Shown: positions 15,643-23,104, numbered from the stretch's first letter. The stretch: 40,313 nt of DNA from Clostridiales bacterium Firm_14 (GCA_001604135.1 LVAT01000013.1:324896-365208), one strand, 5' to 3'. Translations and numbers: made by a program. The notes: generated by a model from the letters alone, not told the origin.

Positions 15643-16047
15643 TTATGACTGCTTCTGGTACCTCTCAGTTCCAAGACCTGTCGTAAATGTCAGATACTGA
15701 TTTGTCAGTGTGTATTCGTACCAGATCTCCTGATCGCCGAACGTATCGTCATGCCAACCATCATCAGGCTTCAATATGATGTAATGTTCCTTTGTATTAA
15801 GCTCATACTTGCCAGTCTTGTTATAAACTGATGTCCCAAGGAAGTTCATCGTCTCAACTTCCTTATATGTTCCATCTTCATTAAATGTCCAGACAGAAGA
15901 AGATGTCGAACCCATGAACTCAGTCTCGCTTCCGGGCGATGGTTTCCATGTGCCTACGATCATCTTCTTATCGCCGCTCTCACAAGCCGTTAGCGCGAAC
16001 AAAAGAGACAGTATTAAAACTGCCGAAACCAGCCTTACCTTATTCAT
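15643..16047 (-). CDS. Lipoprotein, lipocalin-like
   Basis: A 134-residue lipoprotein. The signal peptide is MNKVRLVSAVLILSLLF with lipobox ALTAC (Cys22). The mature region has MIVGTWKPSPGS, WTFNEDGTYKEV, TGKYELNTKEHYIILKPDDG and EYTLTNQYLTFTTGLGTERY, the same strand pattern as the lipoprotein at 11377-11772. A strong GGGAGGTG site precedes the ATG. It is the first gene of an operon with the two zinc-ribbon paralogs. Its partner lipoprotein lies at the other end of the cluster, so the set is lipoprotein, ribbon, ribbon, lipoprotein. The role is unknown; exposure on the outside of the membrane is expected. Confidence 0.75.
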   Translation of the reverse strand: MNKVRLVSAVLILSLLFALTACESGDKKMIVGTWKPSPGSETEFMGSTSSSVWTFNEDGTYKEVETMNFLGTSVYNKTGKYELNTKEHYIILKPDDGWHDDTFGDQEIWYEYTLTNQYLTFTTGLGTERYQKQS

Positions 16048-16113
16048 GAAAACACCTCCCTATTCCATTAACAAATGCTCATGAATCTTTGTGATATTTT
16101 AAATTTATCAAAT

Positions 16114-16142
16114 AAAAAGGGCTATATCAACTGATATAACCC
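16114..16142 (-). terminator. Terminator after the lipoprotein gene at 16190
   Basis: On the minus strand GGGTTATATCA (16142-16132) pairs with TGATATAGCCC (16129-16119), then TTTTTATTTG follows. It separates the 16190 gene from the 16047 gene. Confidence 0.8.
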
Positions 16143-16189
16143 CTTTCAAATGCTCTATGCTTTTTATAAATTGTGTGTCGTTTTTCCTG

Positions 16190-16729
16190 TTATCCTACTG
16201 CCTCCTCGTTTGTCATCGTTCTCTTATACATCGACGTAAGATCGACTTCTTCACCTGCGAAGTTCTTGCCGATACCAGTTTTGCGGTCAACGACATACCA
16301 CTCCAGCGTAGTTCTGTGTCCGGGATCCGATTCACCTTCCTTGGCCGGTTCGAGGTCCTCGAAAAAGTGGATGTGAACCATATCTCCTTCAACGTGGTCT
16401 ATCTCAATGTTCGGCGCCTTATTGCCGCTGGTGAATTCATAGTATTTCGAAGCCCAGGTAAGAAGTTCTTCATCCCTGTACCCGTTGTTGTTTGTGGGGA
16501 CATCAACAGCGTCTGCATCGCTTGAGCCGTCAGTGTTCTGAGCGTTATCAGTATCTGTCTGCTCACCTTCCTGAACGACAGGAACGTCGATCACCGCCTT
16601 CGGATCTTCCGTAGCGTTAGTCGCGGAAACGCTGTCTGATCCTCCCAAACCCGGTAAAGTAGTGGCACAGCCCGCTGCGAAGGCCGCAACAAGCGCCACG
16701 CCAATAACCGTTAAAATAGTTTTTCTCAT
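16190..16729 (-). CDS. Lipoprotein with an acidic linker
   Basis: A 179-residue lipoprotein: signal peptide MRKTILTVIGVALVAAF with lipobox AAGC (Cys21), then a low-complexity Asp/Thr/Asn-rich linker from about residue 30 to 80, then a compact domain. That domain reads DEELLTWASKYYEFTSG, IEIDHVEGDMVHIHFFED and WYVVDRKTGIGKNFAGEEVDLTS and clearly resembles the domain of the next lipoprotein, at 16915. The shared element DRKTGxG, with the alternating hydrophobic pattern before it, suggests a small alpha/beta domain. No family is recognised. A hairpin lies in the leader at 16767-16789, and a terminator follows the gene. Confidence 0.7.
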   Translation of the reverse strand: MRKTILTVIGVALVAAFAAGCATTLPGLGGSDSVSATNATEDPKAVIDVPVVQEGEQTDTDNAQNTDGSSDADAVDVPTNNNGYRDEELLTWASKYYEFTSGNKAPNIEIDHVEGDMVHIHFFEDLEPAKEGESDPGHRTTLEWYVVDRKTGIGKNFAGEEVDLTSMYKRTMTNEEAVG

Positions 16730-16766
16730 AAAAGTACCATCCTAATATCTCTAAAGTTTTCCCAGG

Positions 16767-16789
16767 CGTCCGGATTCCCCTGCCGGACG
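16767..16789 (-). promoter_or_regulatory. Leader stem-loop before the 16190 lipoprotein gene
   Basis: CGTCCGG (16767-16773) and CCGGACG (16783-16789) form a seven-pair stem with a nine-base loop in the presumed leader, about 40 bases before the ATG. No T-run follows, so it is not an ordinary terminator. A regulatory role is only a guess. Confidence 0.4.
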
Positions 16790-16914
16790 TTAAGTCCACT
16801 TTAACAATGGTGCCCAATCTGAACAACGAGATAATTAGGCACAAAAGGAGCAGAAATTAGGCAATCTGGGTTGTTTTGTTCGAAAATCTGGTAGTTGTAG
16901 GGCTTTTCGAGCGA

Positions 16915-17340
16915 TCAGACATATCCTGTCAGATCGATCCTGAAATTGCGCGAATCATAGCCGACACCGGTCTTTCGGTCGACGCGGTATGTCTCATCAG
17001 CATATCTTTCCGGCGGATAATAATAATCGCTGAAATAAAAACTGATATAAACGACGTCGCCGTCTACCGCGTCAATCTCAACGCGATCAGGCACATAACC
17101 GGTAAACTCAACATATCTCTTCCTGCTCATCTCGATCAGTTCTTCATCCGTAAATGCGACATCGGCTGTCTCAAGCGAGAATTCCGGTGATTCGTCGAAA
17201 ACATATTCTTTCGGGCGTTTCGAAGTATCAGAAGGCACGGTCTCCGTAGCATTCGCTTCTGCACGCGACGGCAGGCTGCAGCACGCAACTGCTGCAATCA
17301 AAACAAGAGATAATATCGCTGTCGTGATCTTCTTAATCAT
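16915..17340 (-). CDS. Lipoprotein, paralog of the 16190 product
   Basis: A 141-residue lipoprotein: signal peptide MIKKITTAILSLVLIAAV and lipobox around VACC (Cys20/21). After a short linker it has FTDEELIEMSRKRYVEF, VEIDAVDGDVVYISFYF and YRVDRKTGVGYDSRNF, which align with the C-terminal domain of the neighbour (DEELLTWASKYYEF, IEIDHVEGDMVHIHFF, YVVDRKTGIGKNF). The two genes are tandem duplicates that have diverged in linker length. The family is unknown. The gene lies 185 bases upstream of its paralog and may have its own promoter. Confidence 0.7.
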   Translation of the reverse strand: MIKKITTAILSLVLIAAVACCSLPSRAEANATETVPSDTSKRPKEYVFDESPEFSLETADVAFTDEELIEMSRKRYVEFTGYVPDRVEIDAVDGDVVYISFYFSDYYYPPERYADETYRVDRKTGVGYDSRNFRIDLTGYV

Positions 17341-17410
17341 GTGAATAACGAGTGCGAATGTTCCCTAATAATTCCCATCCAGTCTTAACCGGCCCCACAC
17401 TGCAATTATA

Positions 17411-18334
17411 TCACGCAATTCCGATGTTTTTCAGGAACTTCTCGATATAACCGGTGTAAGCCTCAAAACCCGCGACCTGACGGCTCATCGCATGACCTGC
17501 GCCCTCAACGAGAACGAGCTCTGAGTAAGCGCCGTTCTTCTTCGCTTCCTCGTACAAAGTCTCAGCATTATACGGCTTTACGAAAGTATCCCCTGCACCG
17601 TGAATAAACAATATCGGAGTCTTGTGCCCCTTAAGGCACCTGAGCGAATTCGTCTGCTTGATATCGACGTTGTATATGATCTTTCCTGCGAGCCACACGA
17701 AAGGCATCAGCGCCTGCATATGAATGTTCTTATAGCAATCTTTAACTTCCTCATAAGTACCGATAAAGCAACAGTCCGCAACAATGAAATCGATCTTCGG
17801 ATCGAACCTCAATGAGTGTATCGCAGTCGAGCTTCCCATCGATTCGCCCTGGATGCCTAGAACTTTAAGGTCTTTATATCTGGCGCGCGTATCGTCGATC
17901 ACGTGCATCAGATCTTCGGATTCAACGTAGCCCAACGTGCACTTATCGGGCTTATTCTCACCATGAGTGCGCGCATCATAAGTAATGCACGAAAAGCCGA
18001 GCTTAATGTAGCAGTTGACGTACTTAACGGCACCGTTCCTGCTCGAGGTGTGCCCATGGCAGATAATTGCGTATTTACCGGTACCTCTTGTCTGCTCAGT
18101 GCTGACGAACGTCGTGTGAAGGACATAACCGTCCTTGCCTTCGATCGTGTAATTCTTCTTGTCATAAGAATCGTAGTCGAGCCAGAGCCCGCGCTTCTTA
18201 TTACCATTGATCTCGCGCTCAGCCGGTATCAGCTTCGGCTTAACCGATGCTTTAGCATTACGCCACGAGAAGATGACGAGTCCGATAAGAAAGATCGCAA
18301 CAACTACGATTAATACGATGATTGCCCAGTGCAT
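17411..18334 (-). CDS. Membrane-anchored alpha/beta hydrolase
   Basis: A 307-residue hydrolase of the alpha/beta fold. Residues 3-24 form a single N-terminal membrane anchor. The catalytic set is visible: the oxyanion region CHGHTSS at 92-98, the nucleophile elbow GESMGS with Ser165, the acid in HGAGDTFVKP and the base in GAGHAMS. It is similar over its full length to the gene at 21924, sharing DYDSYDK, TRGTGKY, YDARTHGENK versus YDLRGHGAN and GESMGSS. The substrate is unknown; such anchored hydrolases often act on lipids or esters outside or at the membrane. AGGAA lies 6 bases before the ATG. Confidence 0.85.
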   Translation of the reverse strand: MHWAIIVLIVVVAIFLIGLVIFSWRNAKASVKPKLIPAEREINGNKKRGLWLDYDSYDKKNYTIEGKDGYVLHTTFVSTEQTRGTGKYAIICHGHTSSRNGAVKYVNCYIKLGFSCITYDARTHGENKPDKCTLGYVESEDLMHVIDDTRARYKDLKVLGIQGESMGSSTAIHSLRFDPKIDFIVADCCFIGTYEEVKDCYKNIHMQALMPFVWLAGKIIYNVDIKQTNSLRCLKGHKTPILFIHGAGDTFVKPYNAETLYEEAKKNGAYSELVLVEGAGHAMSRQVAGFEAYTGYIEKFLKNIGIA

Positions 18335-18404
18335 AAGTGTTCCTATAGTTTTGATATGTTGATTATAACTTATTCAGAAGATTTTGAGGCCGTGTTTGTT
18401 CCGC

Positions 18405-18715
18405 AACTCTATAAAATCGAACTACCAGTACGATTTTGTCGGTTTTAGATCCGAGAGCGTGTTGCTGCCCAACTCTATAAAATCGAACTACCAGTACGAT
18501 TTTGTCGGTTTTAGATCTGAGCCAGCGTTCGTCCCCAACTATATAAAATCGAACTAACGGTACGATTTTGTCGGTTTTAGTCTCAAAACCCTGAAAACTG
18601 AACTACCGGTTCGATTTTATATATTTCAGAAGAAGTACATAGAGGCCTTGTTCACTTTGTCGGTTTTTGATAGATAAAGCCCCCAAATCGAACTGTCGGT
18701 TCGATTTTAGGGGCT
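18405..18715. repeat. Array of palindromic repeats with 66-bp period
   Basis: Three long units at 18405-18451, 18471-18518 and 18537-18582 start AACTATATAAAATCGAAC or a close variant and end in CGATTTTGTCGGTTTTAG; they begin exactly 66 bases apart. Two shorter, more diverged units follow at about 18595-18625 and 18679-18715. Within each unit AAAATCG pairs with CGATTTT, and the last unit is a perfect nine-base palindrome AAATCGAAC/GTTCGATTT. The 408-base gap between the hydrolase gene and the ABC permease gene holds nothing else that I can see. Confidence 0.85.
18679..18715 (-). terminator. Long hairpin after the ABC transporter genes, possible terminator
   Basis: On the minus strand AGCCCC and the nine-base AAATCGAAC arm pair with GTTCGATTT and GGGGCT. 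The stem is very strong, and it lies 27 bases past the permease stop, but only a weak TTTAT follows. It is also the last unit of the repeat array. Confidence 0.45.
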
Positions 18716-18742
18716 GAGGATAGCAAGTGCCAATCGGTCAGA

Positions 18743-19654
18743 TTATCTTCTTCTGTAAGTCTTGTTATACAGAACCGTCATGACTGCGATGCATAAGAGC
18801 GCGATTGCAGCAACATATAAGACGGAAGTCGCGGTCTGGAAATCGAATCCGAACGAGGATGCGTTGAAGCTGAATACATCTTTGATCGAGGAGATGAATT
18901 CGCCGCCGTCGAGACCGTTGATGTCTGAATTGATGCTGTCTGCTACGCCTGAAAGCAGTACGTTCTTAAGCATCGATGTAATGTGGCTTGCCGGGAACAA
19001 ATTGCAGAAGGACTGAATGCCGTCTGAGAACTGCGACAACGGAATGTAAGCGCCGATCACAAAGCCTGATGCGGCAGTCAGGATACCGAAGAATGCCGTG
19101 CAGCTGGAAGTTTTCTTGAACAACAAAACTATTACCATGAAGAGCGCCGTTGATGAGACTGAACCAAGAAGCACGATGCCGTAAGCTGCAGCAATCTGTG
19201 CGAGGCCGAGGTGCGTGTCACCCATGGCGTTAAGAATGATGAGTCCGACTGTAAGGATGATGCCTGTCATTATGAACGCGCTGATTGAAGATGCTGTGAA
19301 GTATGAGAGTATGATCTTCCATCTCTTGAGAGGCGTGGAGCAGATGTCTGCGTCGACGCCGGCTTCCTTGTCTTTGACGATCGTCTGCAGGCATGTGTAA
19401 GGAACAGTGATTATCGCTGAGCCGAGGATGCCGGAGAGCAGGATGCCGTTGACGAACATTTCGATGTCGCCCGAAGACACTATGTTTTCGAGACCACGCA
19501 TCGTGTCATTGAGAGCGTTGACGAACGTGCCTTTGAGGAACAGCAGGTACAGTACGAACACGATGGTCGACGTCATGAGCGAGAAAACGATCGCGAGGAC
19601 GTCCTTGAAATATATTGATAAATTTCTTCTTGTGAATCCGATAAAGTCTTTCAT
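18743..19654 (-). CDS. ABC-2 type transporter permease
   Basis: A 303-residue membrane protein with about six hydrophobic segments: residues 20-40, 67-87, 110-137, 145-175, 180-205 and 275-295. The N-terminus MKDFIGFTRRNLSIYFKD and the ABC-2 pattern of a short lead followed by clustered helices match drug or lipid export permeases. The ATG shares a base with the stop of the ATPase gene (TAATG), so the two are coupled. The large loop at about 215-265 is likely extracellular. It forms the channel of the exporter driven by the ATPase upstream. The substrate cannot be read. Confidence 0.85.
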   Translation of the reverse strand: MKDFIGFTRRNLSIYFKDVLAIVFSLMTSTIVFVLYLLFLKGTFVNALNDTMRGLENIVSSGDIEMFVNGILLSGILGSAIITVPYTCLQTIVKDKEAGVDADICSTPLKRWKIILSYFTASSISAFIMTGIILTVGLIILNAMGDTHLGLAQIAAAYGIVLLGSVSSTALFMVIVLLFKKTSSCTAFFGILTAASGFVIGAYIPLSQFSDGIQSFCNLFPASHITSMLKNVLLSGVADSINSDINGLDGGEFISSIKDVFSFNASSFGFDFQTATSVLYVAAIALLCIAVMTVLYNKTYRRR

Positions 19655-20556
19655 TATGCGAGCTCCCTTCCTGTGAGGTTCAAGAAAACGTCGTCCATCG
19701 TTCCCTTGATAAATTCGTAATCCGTGATCTGATCCTTGTGTTCGTGGATGAATTCCGTCGGCACGTTGTCAGTCGTGATGTTGTAGTGGTCGGCGTCGTA
19801 AGCGAAAGTGTTGCTGATGCTGCTGATAAGGGCTTCCGCTTCGGTGTTCTTCGGCGTGTACCAGACGAGCTTGGAATGTGCGAATTTCGATTTGAGTTCG
19901 GCCGGCGTGCCCTTTGATACGATGTGACCCTTGTCGAGGATGACTACGTGGTCGGCGTCTCTGGTCTCTTCCATGTAGTGGGTCGTGAGGAAGATCGTCA
20001 TCTTGTGTTCCTTGCGGAGGTAATTTATGTAGTCCCACACGAGCTTTCTTGATTTGGGGTCGAGGCCGGTCGTCGGCTCATCGAGGAATAAGATCTTCGG
20101 ATTGTTGATCAGAGCCCTCATGATGTCGACCCTTCTCCTCTGCCCGCCCGAGAGCTTGTCGTAGCGCCTGTCCCAGATATCCTTCATCTCGAACTTCTCT
20201 GAGAACGGCTCAAGGCGCTTAAGCACTTCTTTCTTTGTGAGGCCGTAGTATGAGCCTCTGGTGAGCAGGTTTTCCTTAACGGTCAGGACCTTGTCCAATA
20301 CTGAATTCTGGAAAACGATGCCGTTGATCTTGCGGATCGCGTCGTCATCTTTGCCGAGCTCATGGCCGGCGATAAAGGCCTGGCCGTCAGTCTTTTCGAG
20401 CACTGTGGTGAGCATATTGATCGTCGTGGACTTACCCGCACCGTTCTCGCCCAGGAATGCGAAAAGCTCGCCTTCCTCAACTTCGAATGAGATACCGTCT
20501 ACCGCGGTATGCTCCTTGTACTTTTTTGTCAGATTTGCAACTTCAATGATTTTCAT
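19654..20556 (-). CDS. ABC transporter ATP-binding protein
   Basis: About 300 residues; the start at 20556 is chosen for the AGGAGG six bases upstream and the clean MKIIEVANLTKKY opening. Walker A GENGAGKST, Q-loop FQNSVL, signature LSGGQRRRVD, Walker B ILFLDEPTTGLDP and H-loop TTHYMEET are all intact. The protein resembles DrrA/CcmA-like ATPases of ABC-2 drug exporters, with a C-terminal extension of about 80 residues as in that family. It pairs with the permease downstream. Its upstream region carries two AAGTTGCGG repeats that fit a LytTR site, and the LytTR regulator gene is two genes upstream, so transporter expression is probably under that regulator. Confidence 0.92.
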   Translation of the reverse strand: MKIIEVANLTKKYKEHTAVDGISFEVEEGELFAFLGENGAGKSTTINMLTTVLEKTDGQAFIAGHELGKDDDAIRKINGIVFQNSVLDKVLTVKENLLTRGSYYGLTKKEVLKRLEPFSEKFEMKDIWDRRYDKLSGGQRRRVDIMRALINNPKILFLDEPTTGLDPKSRKLVWDYINYLRKEHKMTIFLTTHYMEETRDADHVVILDKGHIVSKGTPAELKSKFAHSKLVWYTPKNTEAEALISSISNTFAYDADHYNITTDNVPTEFIHEHKDQITDYEFIKGTMDDVFLNLTGRELA

Positions 20557-20620
20557 GTCAATTCCTCCTTGCAAGGCCAAATTACCTCAAGTCGGAACGC
20601 ATGAAAATAGCCGCACTACC

Positions 20621-20650
20621 AAGTTGCGGATTAGGGGTACTAAGTTGCGG
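20621..20650. promoter_or_regulatory. Direct-repeat candidate binding site for the LytTR regulator
   Basis: AAGTTGCGG occurs at 20621-20629 and again at 20642-20650, separated by 12 bases (21 bases centre to centre, two helical turns). LytTR regulators usually bind two such direct repeats at this spacing. The site lies between the DUF3021 gene stop and the ABC ATPase start. Confidence 0.6.
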
Positions 20651-20659
20651 AAAAATGGA

Positions 20660-21100
20660 TTATTCTTCGTCCCTGATGTCGTCTAACGCCTTGTTGATCT
20701 GGCTGTCTTCGCGCTTGTGGAACCAGAGCGTAACGATCCATGTAAATGCATAGACCGCGAAGTAGATCACGGTCATGAAGACGAAGCCGTCAAGCTGCGT
20801 GTACCACTTAAACAGCCATCCGAAAAGGCTGACGATCGCATAAAGTCCGATGCAGTGAAGCACCATGCGCACGATGAACTTGTTCTTCGGAATGTCGGTG
20901 TCCGTAAGCCAGATGATCGTCGGCAGCGAACAGACCGCGCCCGTCAGCACGATCGAAACCATCTGGAGCCAGTCCATATTGAACTCATAAAGCGGATTGC
21001 CGCCAAACAGCGAAAAGAAAGCACCTTCGATTATGACTCCGACGAGGATTGCGAAAGATATCATCATTGTCTGTTCAAGCCACAGCTTAAATTTGTTCAT
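20660..21100 (-). CDS. DUF3021 family membrane protein
   Basis: A 146-residue membrane protein of the DUF3021 type. Hydrophobic segments are at about residues 12-32, 46-64, 78-98 and 105-125, with conserved FALLVGVIIEGAFF-like and FKWYTQLDG-like elements, and an acidic C-terminus DDIRDEE. DUF3021 genes are commonly found right after a LytTR regulator; the membrane protein is thought to hold or modulate the regulator, similar to anti-activators such as BrsM. The start overlaps the LytTR gene stop by four bases. It ends about 10 bases before a LytTR-like direct repeat that precedes the ABC ATPase. Confidence 0.85.
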   Translation of the reverse strand: MNKFKLWLEQTMMISFAILVGVIIEGAFFSLFGGNPLYEFNMDWLQMVSIVLTGAVCSLPTIIWLTDTDIPKNKFIVRMVLHCIGLYAIVSLFGWLFKWYTQLDGFVFMTVIYFAVYAFTWIVTLWFHKREDSQINKALDDIRDEE

Positions 21101-21534
21101 CCGATTCCGAGCCTCCTCTTAACTTCCTTTACATAGCCTCTCGAAATGACCACGACCTCATCGTTCAGCAGCGTCGCGTCGATCCTGCCGCTGATCTGCG
21201 ACTTAACTGTCCTGACCTTCTTCAGATTGATGATCATGGACTTGGAGCACCTCATGAAATAGCCGCCCAGCATGACCTCAAGCTCATAGAGCCTGTACTT
21301 CGTGTCATAGCAGCCCTGCTTGGTATAAACGAACGTCTTCTTGTCGACGGATTCAATGTAGTAAACGTTGGAAGCCTTCAGGATGTAGGTCTTCCCGTCC
21401 TTGCTGACGGCAAAGCCTTTCGCGTCACCCTCCAGAAGCTCGATCGCGCCCGAAATCTCATCAGTGATCTCGACCGCCTTAATGACGGCTTCCTCCTGCT
21501 CCTTATTGTCTACCTTCTCTAAACGTACCTGCAT
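21097..21534 (-). CDS. LytTR-family DNA-binding regulator
   Basis: A 145-residue protein with a C-terminal LytTR domain: KTYILKASNVYYIESVDKKTFVYT, LYELEVMLGGYFMRCSKSMIINL and VVISRGYVKEVKRRLG are the conserved segments. The N-terminal 50 residues are not a receiver domain, so this is a free-standing LytTR protein like those paired with DUF3021 proteins. It overlaps the DUF3021 gene. It likely controls the ABC transporter operon downstream, through the repeats at 20621-20650, and may control itself. GGAGAG lies 4 bases before the ATG. An extended -10 promoter is seen at 21564-21569. Confidence 0.9.
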   Translation of the reverse strand: MQVRLEKVDNKEQEEAVIKAVEITDEISGAIELLEGDAKGFAVSKDGKTYILKASNVYYIESVDKKTFVYTKQGCYDTKYRLYELEVMLGGYFMRCSKSMIINLKKVRTVKSQISGRIDATLLNDEVVVISRGYVKEVKRRLGIG

Positions 21535-21563
21535 TGCGCTCTCCTATTTATCATCCAGCAAAG

Positions 21564-21569
21564 ATTATA
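21564..21569 (-). promoter_or_regulatory. Extended -10 promoter of the LytTR regulator gene
   Basis: The minus strand reads TGCTATAAT, an extended -10, about 30 bases before the ATG. It lies back to back with the tRNA-Leu promoter; the nearest boxes are 21 bases apart. Confidence 0.5.
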
Positions 21570-21590
21570 GCAGATTCGCGGCCTTTGAAA

Positions 21591-21619
21591 TTGACAAAGA
21601 ATAGGCACTTTAATATAAT
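21591..21619 (+). promoter_or_regulatory. Promoter of tRNA-Leu
   Basis: Consensus TTGACA (21591-21596), 17-base spacer, TATAAT (21614-21619), then the tRNA starts 11 bases later. This is the best match to a housekeeping promoter in the window. Confidence 0.9.
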
Positions 21620-21630
21620 TACTTCGCTAC

Positions 21631-21715
21631 GGGGTTGTGGCGGAATGGCAGACGCAGCAGACTCAAAATCTGCCGACCATAAATCGTGTGGGTTCAAGTC
21701 CCACCAGCCCCACCA
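21631..21715 (+). tRNA. tRNA-Leu (anticodon CAA)
   Basis: An 85-base type II tRNA. The acceptor arm GGGGTTG pairs with CAGCCCC, the discriminator is A, and CCA is encoded (21713-21715). The anticodon stem GCAGA/TCTGC holds the loop CTCAAAA with anticodon CAA for the codon TTG. A long variable arm lies between it and the T arm (GTGGGTTCAAGTCCCAC). It has its own promoter and terminator and is a single gene, not part of a cluster. Confidence 0.95.
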
Positions 21716-21725
21716 AGATCTTTGA

Positions 21726-21753
21726 AGCTGTCCGGTTGAGGGCAGCTTTTTTG
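21726..21753 (+). terminator. Terminator of tRNA-Leu
   Basis: AGCTGTCC (21726-21733) pairs with GGGCAGCT (21740-21747) with one G-T pair and is followed by a T-run. It begins 10 bases after the CCA end. Confidence 0.88.
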
Positions 21754-21777
21754 TTTTTTGTCGTATTCTCGAAATTG

Positions 21778-21895
21778 CCGGGCGGAATCTCAGGCGGCGC
21801 CTGAAGTTTTGCCCGAAGTTTGGGTCTAAAACGGTCGAATTCCAGGCGGAATTCTAGGCGGCGCCTAGATTTTTGCCTGGATTTTTGATTCTAAA
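21778..21895. repeat. Palindromic repeat array, two units, family shared with 38.3-38.5 kb
   Basis: Two units about 64 bases apart. Each has a palindrome around GGCGGCGCC: TCAGGCG-G-CGCCTGA (21790-21804) and CTAGGCG-G-CGCCTAG (21854-21868). Two base pairs are swapped between the units but pairing is kept, which supports a structure. The units match, in reverse orientation, the array at 38309-38479 (GGCGGAATTC and GCCTGAAGTTTT parts). It fills most of the space between the tRNA terminator and the end of the next hydrolase gene. Confidence 0.8.
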
Positions 21896-21923
21896 GCACT
21901 AAAAGGCAGTCGGAACTAAAGCT

Positions 21924-22904
21924 TTACGCCGCGGCGGCCTCTTCCTCACCCTCTACCTCAACAACGCCGGCAGCAACCAGGAACGCGGCGATGTGGTCGC
22001 GGTAGTTGTAGCGGCCGGCTTGGTCGCGGGCTTCTGCGTGCTCGGCGTCGGGAACGAGCCAGAGCTCGCAGTGCGCGTATTTCGAGGCTTCTTCGTACAT
22101 GTCGCGGCTGTTATCGACGTCTATAAAAGTATCATCTTCGCCGTGGACGAAAAGGATCGGAACGCCCTTGTTCTTGATCGCGTCGATGCCGCTGACTTCG
22201 GCGTCGTTGATGCCAAAGAGCAGGAAGCCTAAGTCGGCGCAGTAGCCGAAGATGTTGAGATGCATGTCGTTGTACATGTCGTGGACCATGTACTTGAGGC
22301 TCTTGAAGCCGCAGTCGGAAACGATGAAGTCGACCTTGTCGGTGTAGCGCAGGACGTTCATGGATGCCGAAGAGCCCATGGATTCGCCCTGAAGGCCAAG
22401 TATCGATACGTCTCCGAAGCGCTCGAAAGTATCCTCTATCAGGAAATTCAGGTCCTCAGCTTCAAAGCCGCCCATGGAGCATGTGGCTTTGACGTTGGCG
22501 CCGTGGCCTCTGAGGTCATATGTGATACAGGTAAAGCCCAGATCTATATAGGGTGCGACGAACTTAACGACGCCGAAGTGGTTGCTCTTGTGGCCGTGGG
22601 AGATGATGACGTACTTGCCCGTGCCGCGAGTCTCAGGAGTGGCAATGGAAGTTACGTGGAGCTCGTAGCCGTCCTTGCCTTTAACTATATAATCCTCTTT
22701 ATCATAAGAGTCGTACTCGCCCCACATATTGCCTTGCTTAGTGTAGCTGATGCGGTCATCGTAGGATTCGAGCTTGGGGTGCGTTATGGACCAGGAAGTG
22801 CCGATGGCGGCGCCGATCAGGTTGATGACGATGAAGGCTGCAAGGCAGATGAGAACGATCTTAAGGACCTTTTTCTTATTGACTGGTTTTCGAGCTTTGG
22901 ACAT
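21924..22904 (-). CDS. Membrane-anchored alpha/beta hydrolase, paralog of the 17411 product
   Basis: About 326 residues. The start at 22904 (ATG) is preferred over a GTG three codons upstream, because GGGGTGAT lies just before it. A lysine-rich N-terminus is followed by one anchor helix (about residues 16-37), then a hydrolase domain: oxyanion region SHGHKSN, nucleophile elbow GESMGSS, acid in HGEDDTFIDV and base in DAEHAEA. It is similar along its length to the hydrolase at 17411, with the LytTR/ABC unit and tRNA between the two, so the pair may come from an old duplication. The C-terminus ends in an unusual Glu/Ala-rich tail. The substrate is unknown. Confidence 0.85.
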   Translation of the reverse strand: MSKARKPVNKKKVLKIVLICLAAFIVINLIGAAIGTSWSITHPKLESYDDRISYTKQGNMWGEYDSYDKEDYIVKGKDGYELHVTSIATPETRGTGKYVIISHGHKSNHFGVVKFVAPYIDLGFTCITYDLRGHGANVKATCSMGGFEAEDLNFLIEDTFERFGDVSILGLQGESMGSSASMNVLRYTDKVDFIVSDCGFKSLKYMVHDMYNDMHLNIFGYCADLGFLLFGINDAEVSGIDAIKNKGVPILFVHGEDDTFIDVDNSRDMYEEASKYAHCELWLVPDAEHAEARDQAGRYNYRDHIAAFLVAAGVVEVEGEEEAAAA

Positions 22905-23036
22905 ACAGATCACCCCACATTTTTATTCTAAATTAGTATAGCAAATTAAAGTGAAAATCATTCTATCGATAAGAATCGGGTTTTTGACATAAACCGACAA
23001 TTCTCAAACAAAACTGACGTAAAATCACAAAATTTT

Positions 23037-23068
23037 TCGACAACTTTTGAAGATTAAAGTTATATAAT
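23037..23068 (+). promoter_or_regulatory. Probable promoter of pckA
   Basis: TCGACA (23037-23042) and TATATAAT (23061-23068) give a spacer of 18 if the -10 is TATATA or 20 if it is TATAAT. GAAAGAGG lies before the ATG at 23105. The gap 22905-23104 is A/T-rich and holds nothing else clear. Confidence 0.45.
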
Positions 23069-23104
23069 GACGTTGTTAAAATTTAAGGAAAGAGGTTACC
23101 GATT

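Noticed and set aside
22914-23036. Riboswitch or leader structure before pckA
   Set aside because: A/T-rich with only short pairings; nothing matching a known riboswitch core.
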